Shown: positions 33,704-43,238, numbered from the stretch's first letter. The stretch is 44,863 nucleotides of DNA from Bradyrhizobium sp. 164 (GCF_023073715.1 NZ_JADPKA010000019.1:1-44863), one strand, 5' to 3'. Numbers and translations: made by a program. Notes: a model not told the origin generated them from the letters alone.

Positions 33704-34108
33704 ATGAACAAGACAATTCTGGCGCTGGCCGTCGGCCTTCTGACGGTGTCGACAAGCGAGCCGAACTTGCACCCCAACGGGCACATTTCGTTCGTACCGC
33801 TTGCCGAAGCGGCAATGTCATCGAAGCTCGGCGACCTGACGCCGTTCCGCACCATCGTCGTCGACGTCTCGGCGCTGCTCGACAAGGGCGACCTCGCGGA
33901 AGCCAAGACGCGGATCAAAGATCTCGAGACCCAATGGGATGAGGCGGAGGCCGCCTTGAAGCCGCGCGCCGCCGCCGACTGGCACACCGTCGACAAGGCC
34001 ATCGACCGTGCGCTCGAAGCACTACGCGCCAGCACCCCCGACGCCACTAAATGCAAGCAAGCCGTTGCTGAGTTACTGTCCATCATGGATTCAGTCGGGA
34101 AATCCTGA
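33704..34108 (+). CDS. Small exported protein between the two COG4705-like genes
   Basis: 134 residues, with aggaga upstream of ATG 33704. The N-terminus [20 protein letters not shown] gives a signal peptide. The mature part is helical: [53 protein letters not shown] helices and [15 protein letters not shown]. It is similar in style to small periplasmic proteins found beside COG4705 genes, but no family name is certain. It is in one apparent operon with 32854-33636 (67 nt gap) and 34201-34974 (92 nt gap). Confidence 0.72.
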   Translation: MNKTILALAVGLLTVSTSEPNLHPNGHISFVPLAEAAMSSKLGDLTPFRTIVVDVSALLDKGDLAEAKTRIKDLETQWDEAEAALKPRAAADWHTVDKAIDRALEALRASTPDATKCKQAVAELLSIMDSVGKS

Positions 34109-34200
34109 CGCTCGGCCGCGTTGCATTTTGACACGTATCGAACATGGCCGACGGCGGCGCCACGCGCCCACCGTCGACATCCAGCGGAAGCGGAAGAAGC

Positions 34201-34974
34201 ATGGATCAATACTACAAAAGCGCAGTCGACACTGAGCGAGCGAGCAAGGTTCCAGAAGTCACCCTGGGATTTTGGATCATCAAAATACTCGCGACGACGC
34301 TCGGCGAGACCGGCGGCGACGCCGTGACGATGTCGATGAATCTCGGCTATTTGGCTGGAACGGCGATCTTTGCGGCGATCTTCGCCGCCGGTGTCACCGC
34401 ACAGATGAGCGCGAAGCGATTTCACCCGCTGCTTTACTGGGTGGTGATCGTCGCGACCACCACCGTCGGCACCACGCTCGCCGATTTCGTCGATCGCTCG
34501 CTTGGCATCGGCTATCTCGGCGGCTCCTCACTCCTGGCCGCGCTGCTTGTCGCTTCGCTTGCGCTCTGGCATCGAACGATGGGAACGGTTTCGACCGCAT
34601 CGATCAACTCGAAGTCGGCCGAGACCTTCTACTGGGTGACGATCATGTTCTCGCAGACTTTAGGCACCGCGCTCAGCGACTGGATGGCCGATTCGACCGG
34701 GCTTGGCTATGCCGGCGGCGCGCTGGTGTTTGCCGCCGGACTCGCAGTCGTAACCGGGGCCTACCTCTGGACCAACATTTCGCGGACCGTCCTGTTCTGG
34801 GTCGCGTTCGTGCTCACCCGACCGCTTGGGGCTACCGTTGGCGACTTCCTCGACAAGCCGCTCGACCATGGCGGGCTGGCACTCAGCCGATACGCCGCGT
34901 CGGCCTCGCTGGCGGCCATCATGGTGTTGTTGATCGTGCTCGTGCCGCAGCGCTCGGGGGAACATCCGGCTTGA
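34201..34974 (+). CDS. COG4705-like polytopic membrane protein 2
   Basis: 257 residues from the ATG at 34201 (MDQYYKSA), chosen because it has ggaag upstream and the shared motif KVPEVTLGFWIIKILATTLG soon after; a longer start at 34144 is possible. Four internal repeats are visible: FWIIKILATTLGETGGDAVT, LLYWVVIVATTTVGTTLADF, TFYWVTIMFSQTLGTALSDW and VLFWVAFVLTRPLGATVGDF, each followed by G-x-G-Y or similar. It is a paralogue of 32854-33636 with the same operon and the same probable regulator. An ion or small-solute channel or transporter is a guess from the repeated Asp positions. Confidence 0.83.
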   Translation: MDQYYKSAVDTERASKVPEVTLGFWIIKILATTLGETGGDAVTMSMNLGYLAGTAIFAAIFAAGVTAQMSAKRFHPLLYWVVIVATTTVGTTLADFVDRSLGIGYLGGSSLLAALLVASLALWHRTMGTVSTASINSKSAETFYWVTIMFSQTLGTALSDWMADSTGLGYAGGALVFAAGLAVVTGAYLWTNISRTVLFWVAFVLTRPLGATVGDFLDKPLDHGGLALSRYAASASLAAIMVLLIVLVPQRSGEHPA

Positions 34975-35091
34975 CGACGTGGCGCGCAAAAGCAGACATT
35001 CGGCAGAGCGAGGCGGGCATCGCGCCGAACCGGGGCCCACCCATTCTTCGCACGCGCGCTATGGCACCGGGTTTCCGCCGGAACATGTCTA

Positions 35092-36036
35092 TCAACCCCG
35101 AAGCTCGCTCGTCACGCTGCTGATGACATCTCGCAGCCAAGCATGTGCCGGCTGGTTATCGAGCCGTCGCAGCCAAATCATTGCAGCTTCGATCGGCTTG
35201 GGCGAACGCGACAGCCGACGGAAAACAAGGGGGTGAGACCTTGTCATGTTCCTCGCGACGTTGAGTGGAAGCACCGATACCAGGTCCGATGTCGCCAGAA
35301 TCTGCGCGGCAGACAGAAATGGCGCACGCATCGCAGGTCTTGGGCCGGGCTTTGATCGTCCAGGCCCGTTCTCGGCAAGATCGGTGCCGAATTGAGCCGA
35401 CGAGATTTCGAGCTGGGGGAGCGCGGCCAGCTTCTCGGCCGATAGTTCCTGCACCCTTGCGCTCGGATGACCCTTGCGATGTACCACGACGAACTGATCC
35501 TGCAGCAATCGCCTCCGCGAGAAGCGTTCGCCCGTCGCGGCGGATGGCCCTATCACCAGATGCAGTTCGCTTCGATCAAGCTGATCGAGAACGTCCAGCG
35601 TACCGCTTGGCCGAAAATCCAGCTTCACCGCGGGAGCAATTCGGGCAACATGCGCCGCAATCGGTGCGACCAGAACGATCGCAGCATAATTGTCGACGGC
35701 AATGCGGAATGATGCCGTCGCCGTTGACGCATCGAACTGCACCGGTTCAAGCGATTGCTGCAGCCCATCGAGTGCGATTCTGATCGGCGTGGCGAGTTCG
35801 TCGGCCCGCGGGGTCGGCACCATTCCGTTAGGACTGCGGATAAAGAGCTCATCTTTCAGCATGTGACGCAATCTCGTCAGGGCATGGCTCATCGCAGGCT
35901 GGCTCAGTCCCAGTCGTTGCCCCGCCCGCGTGACGGATCGGTCCCGCATGATGGCGTCGAACACCACCAGTAGATTTAGATCAAGCGCTGCTAACCTGGG
36001 CGCTGTCTTGCTCAAGCGACTGGAACTCCAACACAA
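35092..36036 (-). CDS. LysR-type transcriptional regulator
   Basis: About 307-314 residues; the start is TTG at 36036 or TTG at 36015, just upstream of LAALDLNLLVVFDAIMRDRS. The N-terminal helix-turn-helix has SVTRAGQRLGLSQPAMSHAL and TRLRHMLKDELFIRSPNGM. The substrate-binding domain has ATASFRIAVDNYAAIVLV, then FRPSGTLDVLDQLDRSELHL and FVVVHRKGHPSA. It lies divergent to the RND pump (start 36225) with palindromes between them, the standard layout of a regulator controlling the pump. The inducer is unknown. The length is normal for the family. Confidence 0.88.
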   Translation of the reverse strand: MCWSSSRLSKTAPRLAALDLNLLVVFDAIMRDRSVTRAGQRLGLSQPAMSHALTRLRHMLKDELFIRSPNGMVPTPRADELATPIRIALDGLQQSLEPVQFDASTATASFRIAVDNYAAIVLVAPIAAHVARIAPAVKLDFRPSGTLDVLDQLDRSELHLVIGPSAATGERFSRRRLLQDQFVVVHRKGHPSARVQELSAEKLAALPQLEISSAQFGTDLAENGPGRSKPGPRPAMRAPFLSAAQILATSDLVSVLPLNVARNMTRSHPLVFRRLSRSPKPIEAAMIWLRRLDNQPAHAWLRDVISSVTSELRG

Positions 36037-36067
36037 TTCAAAGCGCGCATGTGAAGATGAAGAGAAT

Positions 36068-36121
36068 GCATTGTACGAATGCGAAACTCAACCCTAGATT
36101 CGTGATTGTCGATTGGACAAT
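36068..36121. promoter_or_regulatory. Two LysR-type inverted repeats
   Basis: gcatt-gtacg-aatgc (36068-36082) and attgtc-gattg-gacaat (36105-36121) are perfect palindromic arms with 5-nt spacers, 37 nt apart, in the gap between the divergent lysR and RND genes. The layout fits a LysR recognition site and an activation site. Confidence 0.55.
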
Positions 36122-36224
36122 TGCGTTTGGCGAGGCTGAGAAACGGCAGGTGGGCCGGGCACTAAGGCCGCCCCAAGGATCGGGCGCTACAGCGGCGGCA
36201 CATCGTTTTACACGGGAGAAGCTC

Positions 36225-39200
36225 ATGATTGGAATCGTTCGGCTCGCCTTGCGGCGGCCCTATACGTTCGTCGTCATGGCGGTGCTGATCCTGATTTTTG
36301 GTACGGCGTCGGCGCTGCGGACCCCGACCGACATCTTTCCGAACATCAACATTCCCGTCATCAGCGTGGTGTTCAGCTACACCGGCCTGCCCGCCGACGA
36401 CATGGCCGGCCGCATCGTCACGTTCTACGAGCGCTCGCTGCCCAACAGCGTCAACGATATCGAGCACATCGAATCCCAGTCGATCGTAAACTACGGGATC
36501 ATCAAGATCTTCTTTCAGCCGACCGTAAACATCAATGCCGCGCTGGCGCAGGTCAACGGCATGTCGCAGACCGTGCTGAAGCAGATGCCGCCCGGCATTA
36601 CGCCGCCGTTGATCCTGAGCTTCAACGCCTCGAGCGTGCCGATCCTGCAGCTCGCGCTTTCAAGCGACAAGATGTCGGAGACCCAGATTTTCGACTCGGC
36701 ACTCAATTTCATCCGCCCAGCGCTGGCGCCGGTTCCAGGCGCCGCGTTGCCGCTTCCCTTTGGCGGCAAGGTGCGTCAGGTCCAGGCCGATCTCAATCAG
36801 CAGGCGCTGCATCAGTACGGCGTGTCCGCCAACGACGTGATCAACGCGCTTTCGCTGCAGAACCTGATCACGCCGGTGGGAACGCAGAAAATCGGCTCCT
36901 ACGAATACACCGTCAATTTGAACGACTCGCCGAAAGCGGTGCAGGCTTTCAACGACCTTCCGGTCAAGACCGTCAACGGCACCGTCATCTATATGCGGGA
37001 CGTCGCCTACGTGCATGATGGCAGTCCGGCGCAGACCAATGCCGTTCACGTCAACGGTGCCAGCGCCGTTCTGCTGACGATTATGAAGTCGGGCGCCAGC
37101 TCGACGCTCGACATCATCAACGGCGTCAAGCGCCTGCTGCCGTCGGTGTCGCAGACGTTGCCCGCTAGCCTGAAATTGACGGCCGTGGGCGATCAGTCGG
37201 TGTTCGTGACCGATGCCGTATCCAGCGTTGTCAGAGAAGGCGTGATCGCGGCGGCACTGACGGGCGCGATGATCCTGCTGTTCCTCGGCAGTTGGCGCTC
37301 GACCTTGATCATCACGCTCTCGATCCCGCTGGCCATCCTGGCGGCGCTGACCGGACTTTCGCTGCTCGGCGAAACCGTCAACGTCATGACCCTCGGCGGC
37401 CTGGCGCTCGCGGTCGGTATCCTGGTCGACGACGCCACCGTTACCATCGAGAACATCAACTGGCATCTTGAGCAGGGCAAGGAGATCGAGCCCGCCATTC
37501 TCGATGGCGCCCAGCAGATCGTGGTGCCGGCGACCGTCTCGTTGCTTTGCATTTGCATCGCCTTCGTGCCGATGTTCGGTCTTGGCGGCGTCGCCGGTTA
37601 TCTGTTTCGGCCGCTCGCCGAAGCGGTGATGCTGGCGCTGGCCGCTTCCTACGTCTTGTCACGCACGCTGGTGCCGACGCTGGCAAACTATCTGCTGCGC
37701 CATCAACACGGCCACGGCTCGTCCGATGACGCCGGCCGCGCCAAAGCCAGCCGCAACCCGCTCGCGCGCTTCCAGCGCGGTTTTGAGCACATGTTCGAAA
37801 ACGTTCGAAAGGCCTATCTCGGCCTGCTGCAGCTCTGCCTCGGGAACCGGATCAAGGTGATCGCCGGATTCATGGCTTTCAGCATCCTGTCGTTCGGCCT
37901 CGCGCCCTCACTCGGCCAGGACTTCTTCCCGACCGTCGACGGCGGCCAGATCAAGCTGCGTATCCGGGCGCCGACGGGAACGCGGATCGAGGAAACCACC
38001 AGCCTGGCCGACCAGATTGGAACGGCCATTCACGGCATCATTCCGGCAGGCGAACTCGGCGGCATCGTGAGCAATATCGGGCTTTCGGTCTCCGGCATCA
38101 ACATGGCGTACAACAATTCCGGCACCATCGGGGTCGGCGACGCCGACATCCTGATCAGCCTCAAGCCCAACCATGCGCCGACCGACGACCACATCAAGAC
38201 CATGCGGGAAAAACTGCCGCAGCAGTTTCCGGGCACCAGCTTCGCCTTCCTTCCCGCTGATATCGTCAGCCAGGTGCTGAACTTCGGCGTACCGGCGCCG
38301 ATCGACCTGCAGGTCGCCGGCAGCGACCTTGCGGCCAATCGCAAATATGCCAATGCGCTGTTGACGAAAATCAGAGCGATCCCGGGAATCGCGGATGCGC
38401 GCATCCAGCAGGCGTTTCAGCAGCCGACGCTGGACGTCAATGTCGACCGTTCCCTGACGTCGCTGGTGGGCCTGACCGAAAAAGACGTCGCCACAGCGAT
38501 GCTGACGACGCTGTCGGGAAGCTCGCAGTCCGCCCCGACCTATTGGCTCAATCCGGCCAACGGCGTGTCCTACGCGGTATCGGTGCAGACGCCGCAGCGC
38601 GATATCAACAGCATGACCGGCCTGCAAAACATTCCGGTGACGTCGGCAGCGACCGCCAATACCCAGCTGCTCGGCGGCCTGGCGCAGGTCCAGCGCGCCA
38701 ACAGCAACGCTGTGGTGTCGCACTACAATGTTGCGCCGGTGATCGACATCTATGCGACGCCACAGGGACGCGATCTCGGCGCGCTGGCGTCGGATATTCG
38801 AACCGCCATTCACGACACCGCAAAAGATCTTCCCAAGGGCGCAAGCGTCGCACTGCGTGGCCAGGTGAGCACGATGACAAGCGCCTATCAGCAGCTCTTC
38901 GTCGGCCTCGCGGCGGCGATCGTGCTGATCTATTTTCTGATCGTCATCAACTTCCAATCCTGGGTGGACCCATTCGTCATCGTTATGGCGCTGCCGTCCG
39001 CACTGGCCGGGATCGTCTGGATGCTGTTCGGCACCGGCACGACGCTTTCGGTTCCCGCGCTGACCGGCGCCATCATGTGCATGGGGGTGGCGACCGCCAA
39101 CAGCATTCTGGTGATCAGTTTTGCCCGCGAGCGGATGGAAGCTGGCGCGAATGCGTTCGCGGCGGCATTCGAGGCCGGCGGTTCGCGGTTTCGCCCGGTG

Positions 39201-39410
39201 CTGATGACGGCGCTCGCCATGGTGATCGGCATGCTGCCGATGGCGATCGAGCCCGGACAGAACCAGCCGCTGGGCCGGGCCGTGATCGGCGGGCTGATCT
39301 TCGCCACCTGCGCCACGCTGTTTCTGGTGCCGACGATCTTCAGCCTGGTGCACGGCTCGAAGCCCGGCGCGGCAAGTGAGCCAGACGGCGCAACGATACA
39401 ATGGCATTGA
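36225..39410 (+). CDS. RND-family multidrug efflux pump, inner-membrane subunit
   Basis: 1061 residues from the ATG at 36225 (MIGIVRLALRRPYTFVVMAV) with gggaga upstream; sequence before that is not protein-like. Features of AcrB-type pumps: TM1 followed by ALRTPTDIFPNINIPVISVV; porter domain (NDIEHIESQSIVNYGIIKIF, FQPTVNINAALAQVNGMSQ); TM4 with the proton-relay Asp pair in GILVDDATVTIENI; TM10-11 with GAIMCMGVATANSILVISFA and the second porter half. The C-terminal sequence KPGAASEP is short. It is followed 10 nt later by the adaptor gene. An outer-membrane channel is absent. It probably extrudes hydrophobic or organic compounds; the substrate cannot be told. Confidence 0.93.
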   Translation: MIGIVRLALRRPYTFVVMAVLILIFGTASALRTPTDIFPNINIPVISVVFSYTGLPADDMAGRIVTFYERSLPNSVNDIEHIESQSIVNYGIIKIFFQPTVNINAALAQVNGMSQTVLKQMPPGITPPLILSFNASSVPILQLALSSDKMSETQIFDSALNFIRPALAPVPGAALPLPFGGKVRQVQADLNQQALHQYGVSANDVINALSLQNLITPVGTQKIGSYEYTVNLNDSPKAVQAFNDLPVKTVNGTVIYMRDVAYVHDGSPAQTNAVHVNGASAVLLTIMKSGASSTLDIINGVKRLLPSVSQTLPASLKLTAVGDQSVFVTDAVSSVVREGVIAAALTGAMILLFLGSWRSTLIITLSIPLAILAALTGLSLLGETVNVMTLGGLALAVGILVDDATVTIENINWHLEQGKEIEPAILDGAQQIVVPATVSLLCICIAFVPMFGLGGVAGYLFRPLAEAVMLALAASYVLSRTLVPTLANYLLRHQHGHGSSDDAGRAKASRNPLARFQRGFEHMFENVRKAYLGLLQLCLGNRIKVIAGFMAFSILSFGLAPSLGQDFFPTVDGGQIKLRIRAPTGTRIEETTSLADQIGTAIHGIIPAGELGGIVSNIGLSVSGINMAYNNSGTIGVGDADILISLKPNHAPTDDHIKTMREKLPQQFPGTSFAFLPADIVSQVLNFGVPAPIDLQVAGSDLAANRKYANALLTKIRAIPGIADARIQQAFQQPTLDVNVDRSLTSLVGLTEKDVATAMLTTLSGSSQSAPTYWLNPANGVSYAVSVQTPQRDINSMTGLQNIPVTSAATANTQLLGGLAQVQRANSNAVVSHYNVAPVIDIYATPQGRDLGALASDIRTAIHDTAKDLPKGASVALRGQVSTMTSAYQQLFVGLAAAIVLIYFLIVINFQSWVDPFVIVMALPSALAGIVWMLFGTGTTLSVPALTGAIMCMGVATANSILVISFARERMEAGANAFAAAFEAGGSRFRPVLMTALAMVIGMLPMAIEPGQNQPLGRAVIGGLIFATCATLFLVPTIFSLVHGSKPGAASEPDGATIQWH

Positions 39411-39420
39411 GTGGAGATAA

Positions 39421-40620
39421 GTGAAAATGCCCTCGGAAGACATCAAAGCGCCAGGCCGGAAAAGCCTTTGCATCGCCGCGGCTGCCGCCGTCCTGGTGGC
39501 CGGCATCGTGCTAAGCTACGGCTTCATCGGCCGGGCGCAGAGCAAGCAGGAGGTGGTGGACTGGACCAACACCCATGCCATCCCCACGGTTGCGCTCGCC
39601 GGACTGATCCCCGGCAGCTCGCATCAGACGCTGACGTTACCGGGCAACATCCAGCCGTTTAACCGGGCGGCGATCTTCGCGCGCGTCAACGGTTACGTGA
39701 AGAGCTGGGACCACGACATCGGATCGCCGGTCAAGGCCGGCCAGGTGCTGGCCACCATCGATGCGCCCGATCTCGATCAGCAGCTCGGCCAGGCCAAGGC
39801 AACACTGGCAAGCGTCAAGGCCAATCATCAAATCGCATCGCTGACCGCCAACCGCAATAACATCCTGCTGCAAAAGCAGATCGTAGCGCAACAGCTGGCG
39901 GACCAGACCGACGCCGACGCCAAGGCGAAGGAGGCCGTCGTCGACGCCAACGAAGCCAATGTTCGGCAGCTCGAGGCCATGCAGTCGTTCAAGACGCTGG
40001 CCGCACCGTTTGACGGCGTCCTAACCGCCCGCAACGTCGAACTCGGCATGCTGATCAACTCGGGCGGCTCCGGCCAGCCGCTGTTCGAGGTGTCGGACCT
40101 GCATCGCGTTCGCATCTACGTGCAGGTGCCGCAATCGTTTACGGCCGGGCTGACCGTTGGCATGAAAGCAACGTTCGAAATGCCGCAATATCCCGGTGCG
40201 CGATTCGAGGCGACGCTGTCGCATGTCTCCAAGTCGATAAATCAAAATTCGCACAGCATGCAGGTCGAGCTGCAGGCCGACAATGCCGCCGGAAAATTCT
40301 TCGGCGGGAGCTATTGCAACGTGCATTTCGAGATTCCGACCGACGCGCATCTGGTCAAGGTGCCGTCGACCGCGCTGATCACCGGCAATCAGGGCACGCA
40401 GATCGCGACCCTCGACAGCAACGACAAGGTCGTTTTCAGAAGCGTGCAACTGGGTCGCGATCTCGGCGACAGCGTGGAGGTCCTTGCCGGATTGTCGCCG
40501 GCCGAGCGGATCATCAATAACCCGCCGGAGACGCTGGCTGCGGGCGACGCAGTTCGCGTGGCGCAGGCGGCCTCGCAGGCCGCCGCGCCGGCATCGCCGC
40601 CGCCATCGTCCAAGCCATGA
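39421..40620 (+). CDS. RND efflux periplasmic adaptor
   Basis: 399 residues, start GTG at 39421 (gtgaaaatg; the ATG two codons in is the alternative) with tggaga upstream. It has one N-terminal membrane helix (CIAAAAAVLVAGIVLSYGF), the first lipoyl half (FARVNGYVKSWDHDIGSPVK), a coiled coil of about 60 residues, the second lipoyl half (AAPFDGVLTARNVELG) and a beta-barrel. The C-terminus is Ala/Pro-rich (QAASQAAAPASPPPSSKP). It has the MFP layout for pumps of this class and is co-transcribed with the pump. The next gene starts 10 nt after its stop. Confidence 0.9.
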   Translation: MKMPSEDIKAPGRKSLCIAAAAAVLVAGIVLSYGFIGRAQSKQEVVDWTNTHAIPTVALAGLIPGSSHQTLTLPGNIQPFNRAAIFARVNGYVKSWDHDIGSPVKAGQVLATIDAPDLDQQLGQAKATLASVKANHQIASLTANRNNILLQKQIVAQQLADQTDADAKAKEAVVDANEANVRQLEAMQSFKTLAAPFDGVLTARNVELGMLINSGGSGQPLFEVSDLHRVRIYVQVPQSFTAGLTVGMKATFEMPQYPGARFEATLSHVSKSINQNSHSMQVELQADNAAGKFFGGSYCNVHFEIPTDAHLVKVPSTALITGNQGTQIATLDSNDKVVFRSVQLGRDLGDSVEVLAGLSPAERIINNPPETLAAGDAVRVAQAASQAAAPASPPPSSKP

Positions 40621-40630
40621 GGCGCATGTC

Positions 40631-41782
40631 ATGCGGATTCATGCAGCTATCCCCTTCGGCACGCGCGACGTCAGGCTGGATTTGTTTCGCGGGCTGGCGA
40701 ACTGGGCGATCTTTCTGGACCACATTCCTCATGAAGTGCTGAATTGGACCACGGGCAGGAATTACGGCTTCAGCGATGCCGCCGATCTCTTTGTATTCAT
40801 CTCGGGCTACACGGCAGCCCTCGCGTTTGGACGAATCATGGTCGAGCGCGGCTATCTGGCCGCAGCGTCGCGCCTGTCAAAGCGCGCTTTCGAACTCTAT
40901 GCCGCCCACATCGTGGTGGTCGCCGTCTATATCGCGGTGATTGCGTGCGCCTCCCGCGAATTTCTTGATCCAGACGACCTGAACCAGTTCAACGTCGCTA
41001 TTTTCCTGAACATGCCGTTCCGGGAATCCATCCAGGCGCTGGCATTGCGATACAAACCCGTCAATCTCGACGTGCTTCCGCTTTATATTCTGTTGTTGAG
41101 CGTGTTCGCGCCGGCGCTGTGGCTGATGGTTCGCAAGCCGAACTGGATATTGGCTGGCTCGATCGTCATATATTTTGCCGGCAGGCATTTTGGCTGGAAT
41201 CTGGCCGCTTCTCCGTCGGGCTCCTGGTATTTCAACCCATTCGCCTGGCAACTGCTTTTTGTTCTGGGCGCATGGACAGCCCTCGGCGGCGCCCAGGCCC
41301 TGCAGCCGGTCCTCGGAACGGGGGCGGCGTTCCGGCTCGCGATCGGCTACCTTTTATTCGCTTTTGTCGTGACGACGGCCATTCGGTCTCCAGATATCGG
41401 CGGCCTTGTTCCGCATTGGATGCTGCAGCCATTCGATCCCAACGATAAGACCAACCTCGCGCCTTACCGTGTCCTTCACTTCATCGCGCTCGCTGTGGTG
41501 GTGACCTGGTTCCTGCCTCTGGATTCGCCAATCCTGCAGTGGCGCGCGTTGGCGCCGCTGGCCCAGTGTGGCCGAAAGTCGCTCCAGGTCTTTTGCACTG
41601 GCATCGTCCTCTCGTTTTGCGCCCATGCCGCGATCGAACTGAGTCTGAACGCGTTGTGGATTCAGATTGCCGTTGGCGTGATCGGAATATCGCTCATGAC
41701 AGCAGTCGCCTATTGCGGGACGCGGTCGAAAGAACGGGATCGCGCACTTTCTTCGCGGGTTCGAATTGGAGAGCTCGCATGA
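40631..41782 (+). CDS. opgC: OpgC-like polytopic membrane protein
   Basis: 383 residues from the ATG at 40631. Multiple membrane helices are present (FVFISGYTAALAFGRIMV, HIVVVAVYIAVIACAS, VLPLYILLLSVFAPALWLMV, WQLLFVLGAWTALGGA, FIALAVVVTWFLPL). The motif DLFRGLANWAIFLDHIP near the N-terminus, LFVFISGY and GRKSLQVFC near the C-terminus match OpgC-type succinyl or acyl transfer proteins, which modify periplasmic glucans in relatives. It belongs to the efflux operon by spacing. The stop overlaps the next start (gcatga, 4 nt). Whether it modifies glucans here is inference; efflux pump operons do not normally carry it. Confidence 0.75.
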   Translation: MRIHAAIPFGTRDVRLDLFRGLANWAIFLDHIPHEVLNWTTGRNYGFSDAADLFVFISGYTAALAFGRIMVERGYLAAASRLSKRAFELYAAHIVVVAVYIAVIACASREFLDPDDLNQFNVAIFLNMPFRESIQALALRYKPVNLDVLPLYILLLSVFAPALWLMVRKPNWILAGSIVIYFAGRHFGWNLAASPSGSWYFNPFAWQLLFVLGAWTALGGAQALQPVLGTGAAFRLAIGYLLFAFVVTTAIRSPDIGGLVPHWMLQPFDPNDKTNLAPYRVLHFIALAVVVTWFLPLDSPILQWRALAPLAQCGRKSLQVFCTGIVLSFCAHAAIELSLNALWIQIAVGVIGISLMTAVAYCGTRSKERDRALSSRVRIGELA

Positions 41783-42531
41783 TTGCCAATTGGGGACTGA
41801 TCTGGCCGGCCATCATCGCGGCGTTCCTGGCCTCGCTGGTCGAGGCGGTCGAAGCTCTGACGATCGTGCTGGCGGTTGCGACCGTGCGCGGCTGGCGACC
41901 GGCCGGACTCGGCGCACTCATTGGTCTTGCGGTACTGGCGCTCATTGTCGTGGCGCTCGGGCCGCTGCTGGATCATGTTCCGCTGCACCTGCTGCAGTTC
42001 GTGATCGGGGTCCTGCTCCTGCTGTTCGGCATGCGCTGGCTGCGAAAGGCGATCCTGCGCGCGGCAGGGGTCATCCCGCTCCATGATGAGGCGTTGACGT
42101 TCGCGGCCGAGACGGCAGAATTGCGCGAGCAGGCTCGCCGCAACGAGGCGCGGCTCGATTGGCTCGCGGCCATCACGACCTTCAAGGCGGTTCTCCTCGA
42201 AGGGCTCGAAGTCGTGTTCATCGTATTTGCAGTGGGTGCCGGTCGCGGAATGGTCCTTCCCGCGAGCGCCGGCGCTATTGCGGCGTGTCTCGGCGTTGCG
42301 GTTGTCGGCCTTGCCGTCCATCGGCCGCTGGCGCGGGTTCCGGAAAACACGCTCAAATTCGCCGTCGGCATTATGCTGTCCGCGTTCGGCGTGTTCTGGA
42401 CCGGTGAGGGGCTCGGCGTGCCTTGGCCCGGCGGCGATTTCGCGATCGTCGGATTTGCGGCGATGTTTCTGGCTGCCAGCGGCGCAGCCGTCGTGCTCGC
42501 GCGCCGGCCGAAAACGGGGGCCTTGTCATGA
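41779..42531 (+). CDS. FTR1-like polytopic membrane protein (COG4280-type)
   Basis: 250 residues from the ATG at 41779, overlapping the upstream stop. Six or seven helices are visible. Two acidic motifs resemble the EGLE metal-relay motif of FTR1 iron permeases: ASLVEAVEALTIVLAVATVR in helix 1 and AVLLEGLEVVFIVFAVGAG in helix 4, in an internal two-fold repeat. The hydrophilic loop after residue 95 (LHDEALTFAAETAELREQAR) is Glu-rich. I believe this is the COG4280 type, an uncharacterised group. Metal transport is a possibility from the motifs only. The last codons overlap the start of 42528-42728 (ATGA). Confidence 0.72.
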   Translation: MIANWGLIWPAIIAAFLASLVEAVEALTIVLAVATVRGWRPAGLGALIGLAVLALIVVALGPLLDHVPLHLLQFVIGVLLLLFGMRWLRKAILRAAGVIPLHDEALTFAAETAELREQARRNEARLDWLAAITTFKAVLLEGLEVVFIVFAVGAGRGMVLPASAGAIAACLGVAVVGLAVHRPLARVPENTLKFAVGIMLSAFGVFWTGEGLGVPWPGGDFAIVGFAAMFLAASGAAVVLARRPKTGALS

Positions 42532-42728
42532 TGATTCTGCTGCGGCAACTGGCCGGGCTGTTCGTCGACAACGGGTCGCTCGCGCTCGCGATCCTGGCGG
42601 TCGTCAGCCTCGCGGGCATGGCAGCAGTGCTGATGCCTGATACGCCGTTGGCGGCGGGCGCTGTCTTGTTGTTCGGTTGTCTCGCCGCGCTGGTTTCGAG
42701 CGCCTGCCGACGTAATCGCGCGCCCTAA
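42528..42728 (+). CDS. Small membrane protein at end of efflux operon
   Basis: 66 residues, ATG at 42528 overlapping the preceding stop by 4 nt. Two hydrophobic helices are visible (LALAILAVVSLAGMAAVLM and LAAGAVLLFGCLAALVSSA) with a basic C-terminus (CRRNRAP). Not recognised. The overlap shows it is translated with the FTR1-like protein, so it may be a small subunit of it. Confidence 0.72.
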   Translation: MMILLRQLAGLFVDNGSLALAILAVVSLAGMAAVLMPDTPLAAGAVLLFGCLAALVSSACRRNRAP

Positions 42729-42929
42729 GCGCATTCGCGAGGGCAGATGTCTAAAGATACACCGCGGCGGCCCCCAAGACTTTCATCTGCACAATATGCG
42801 AATCGATCGTAGGCTCACTAATCGAAAAGTTGCTGCCGAGGCGGCGATGCAGATTTCGCAACTGAGGCCTTCAGGTTCGTCGGCCGCAGCTGGTCTGCGC
42901 AGAAGTATCACGGAATTCTACGCGTAGTT

Positions 42930-43050
42930 GCCGACCCGGACGACAAGCGGGTGCCGGAGGTTGCCCGCGCGTGTCTTGCCCCGATCGGTACCCAGCTGCT
43001 CGCCCTCCCAGGAGCAGATTTGGCAGTTCGATCGGATTATCCCACATAGC
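42930..43050 (+). pseudogene. IS110-type transposase scrap
   Basis: Translation in one frame gives VADPDDKRVPEVARACLAPI followed by GTQLLAL- and EQIWQFDRII-like pieces, with a frame shift near 43006. This matches the middle linker of IS110 transposases (a VARACLAPI motif then a Q-L-L-x-FD helix). The flanking 42729-42929 is related noise. It is only about 40 residues long and not functional. Confidence 0.55.
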
Positions 43051-43238
43051 ATTGCCCCTGCGGAGCGCCTGTGAGTATCCTTGAGCATCAGCACGGATCT
43101 AGGCGAAGTGCCTGCAGTGTCAACGTCAGTTCTGCTGACGTTTTTTCAGTCCGAGCGATTAGATTTCCCTAGTTCTTGTTTTTCTGAAGATCTAGGTTTC
43201 GCAAATTAGACGGCTCGATTCTATTGGGAGACATTGCG

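Noticed and set aside
37908..39506. 532-residue minus-strand frame opposite the RND pump
   Set aside because: His/Arg-rich shadow of a well-supported pump gene; no start signal or family match.
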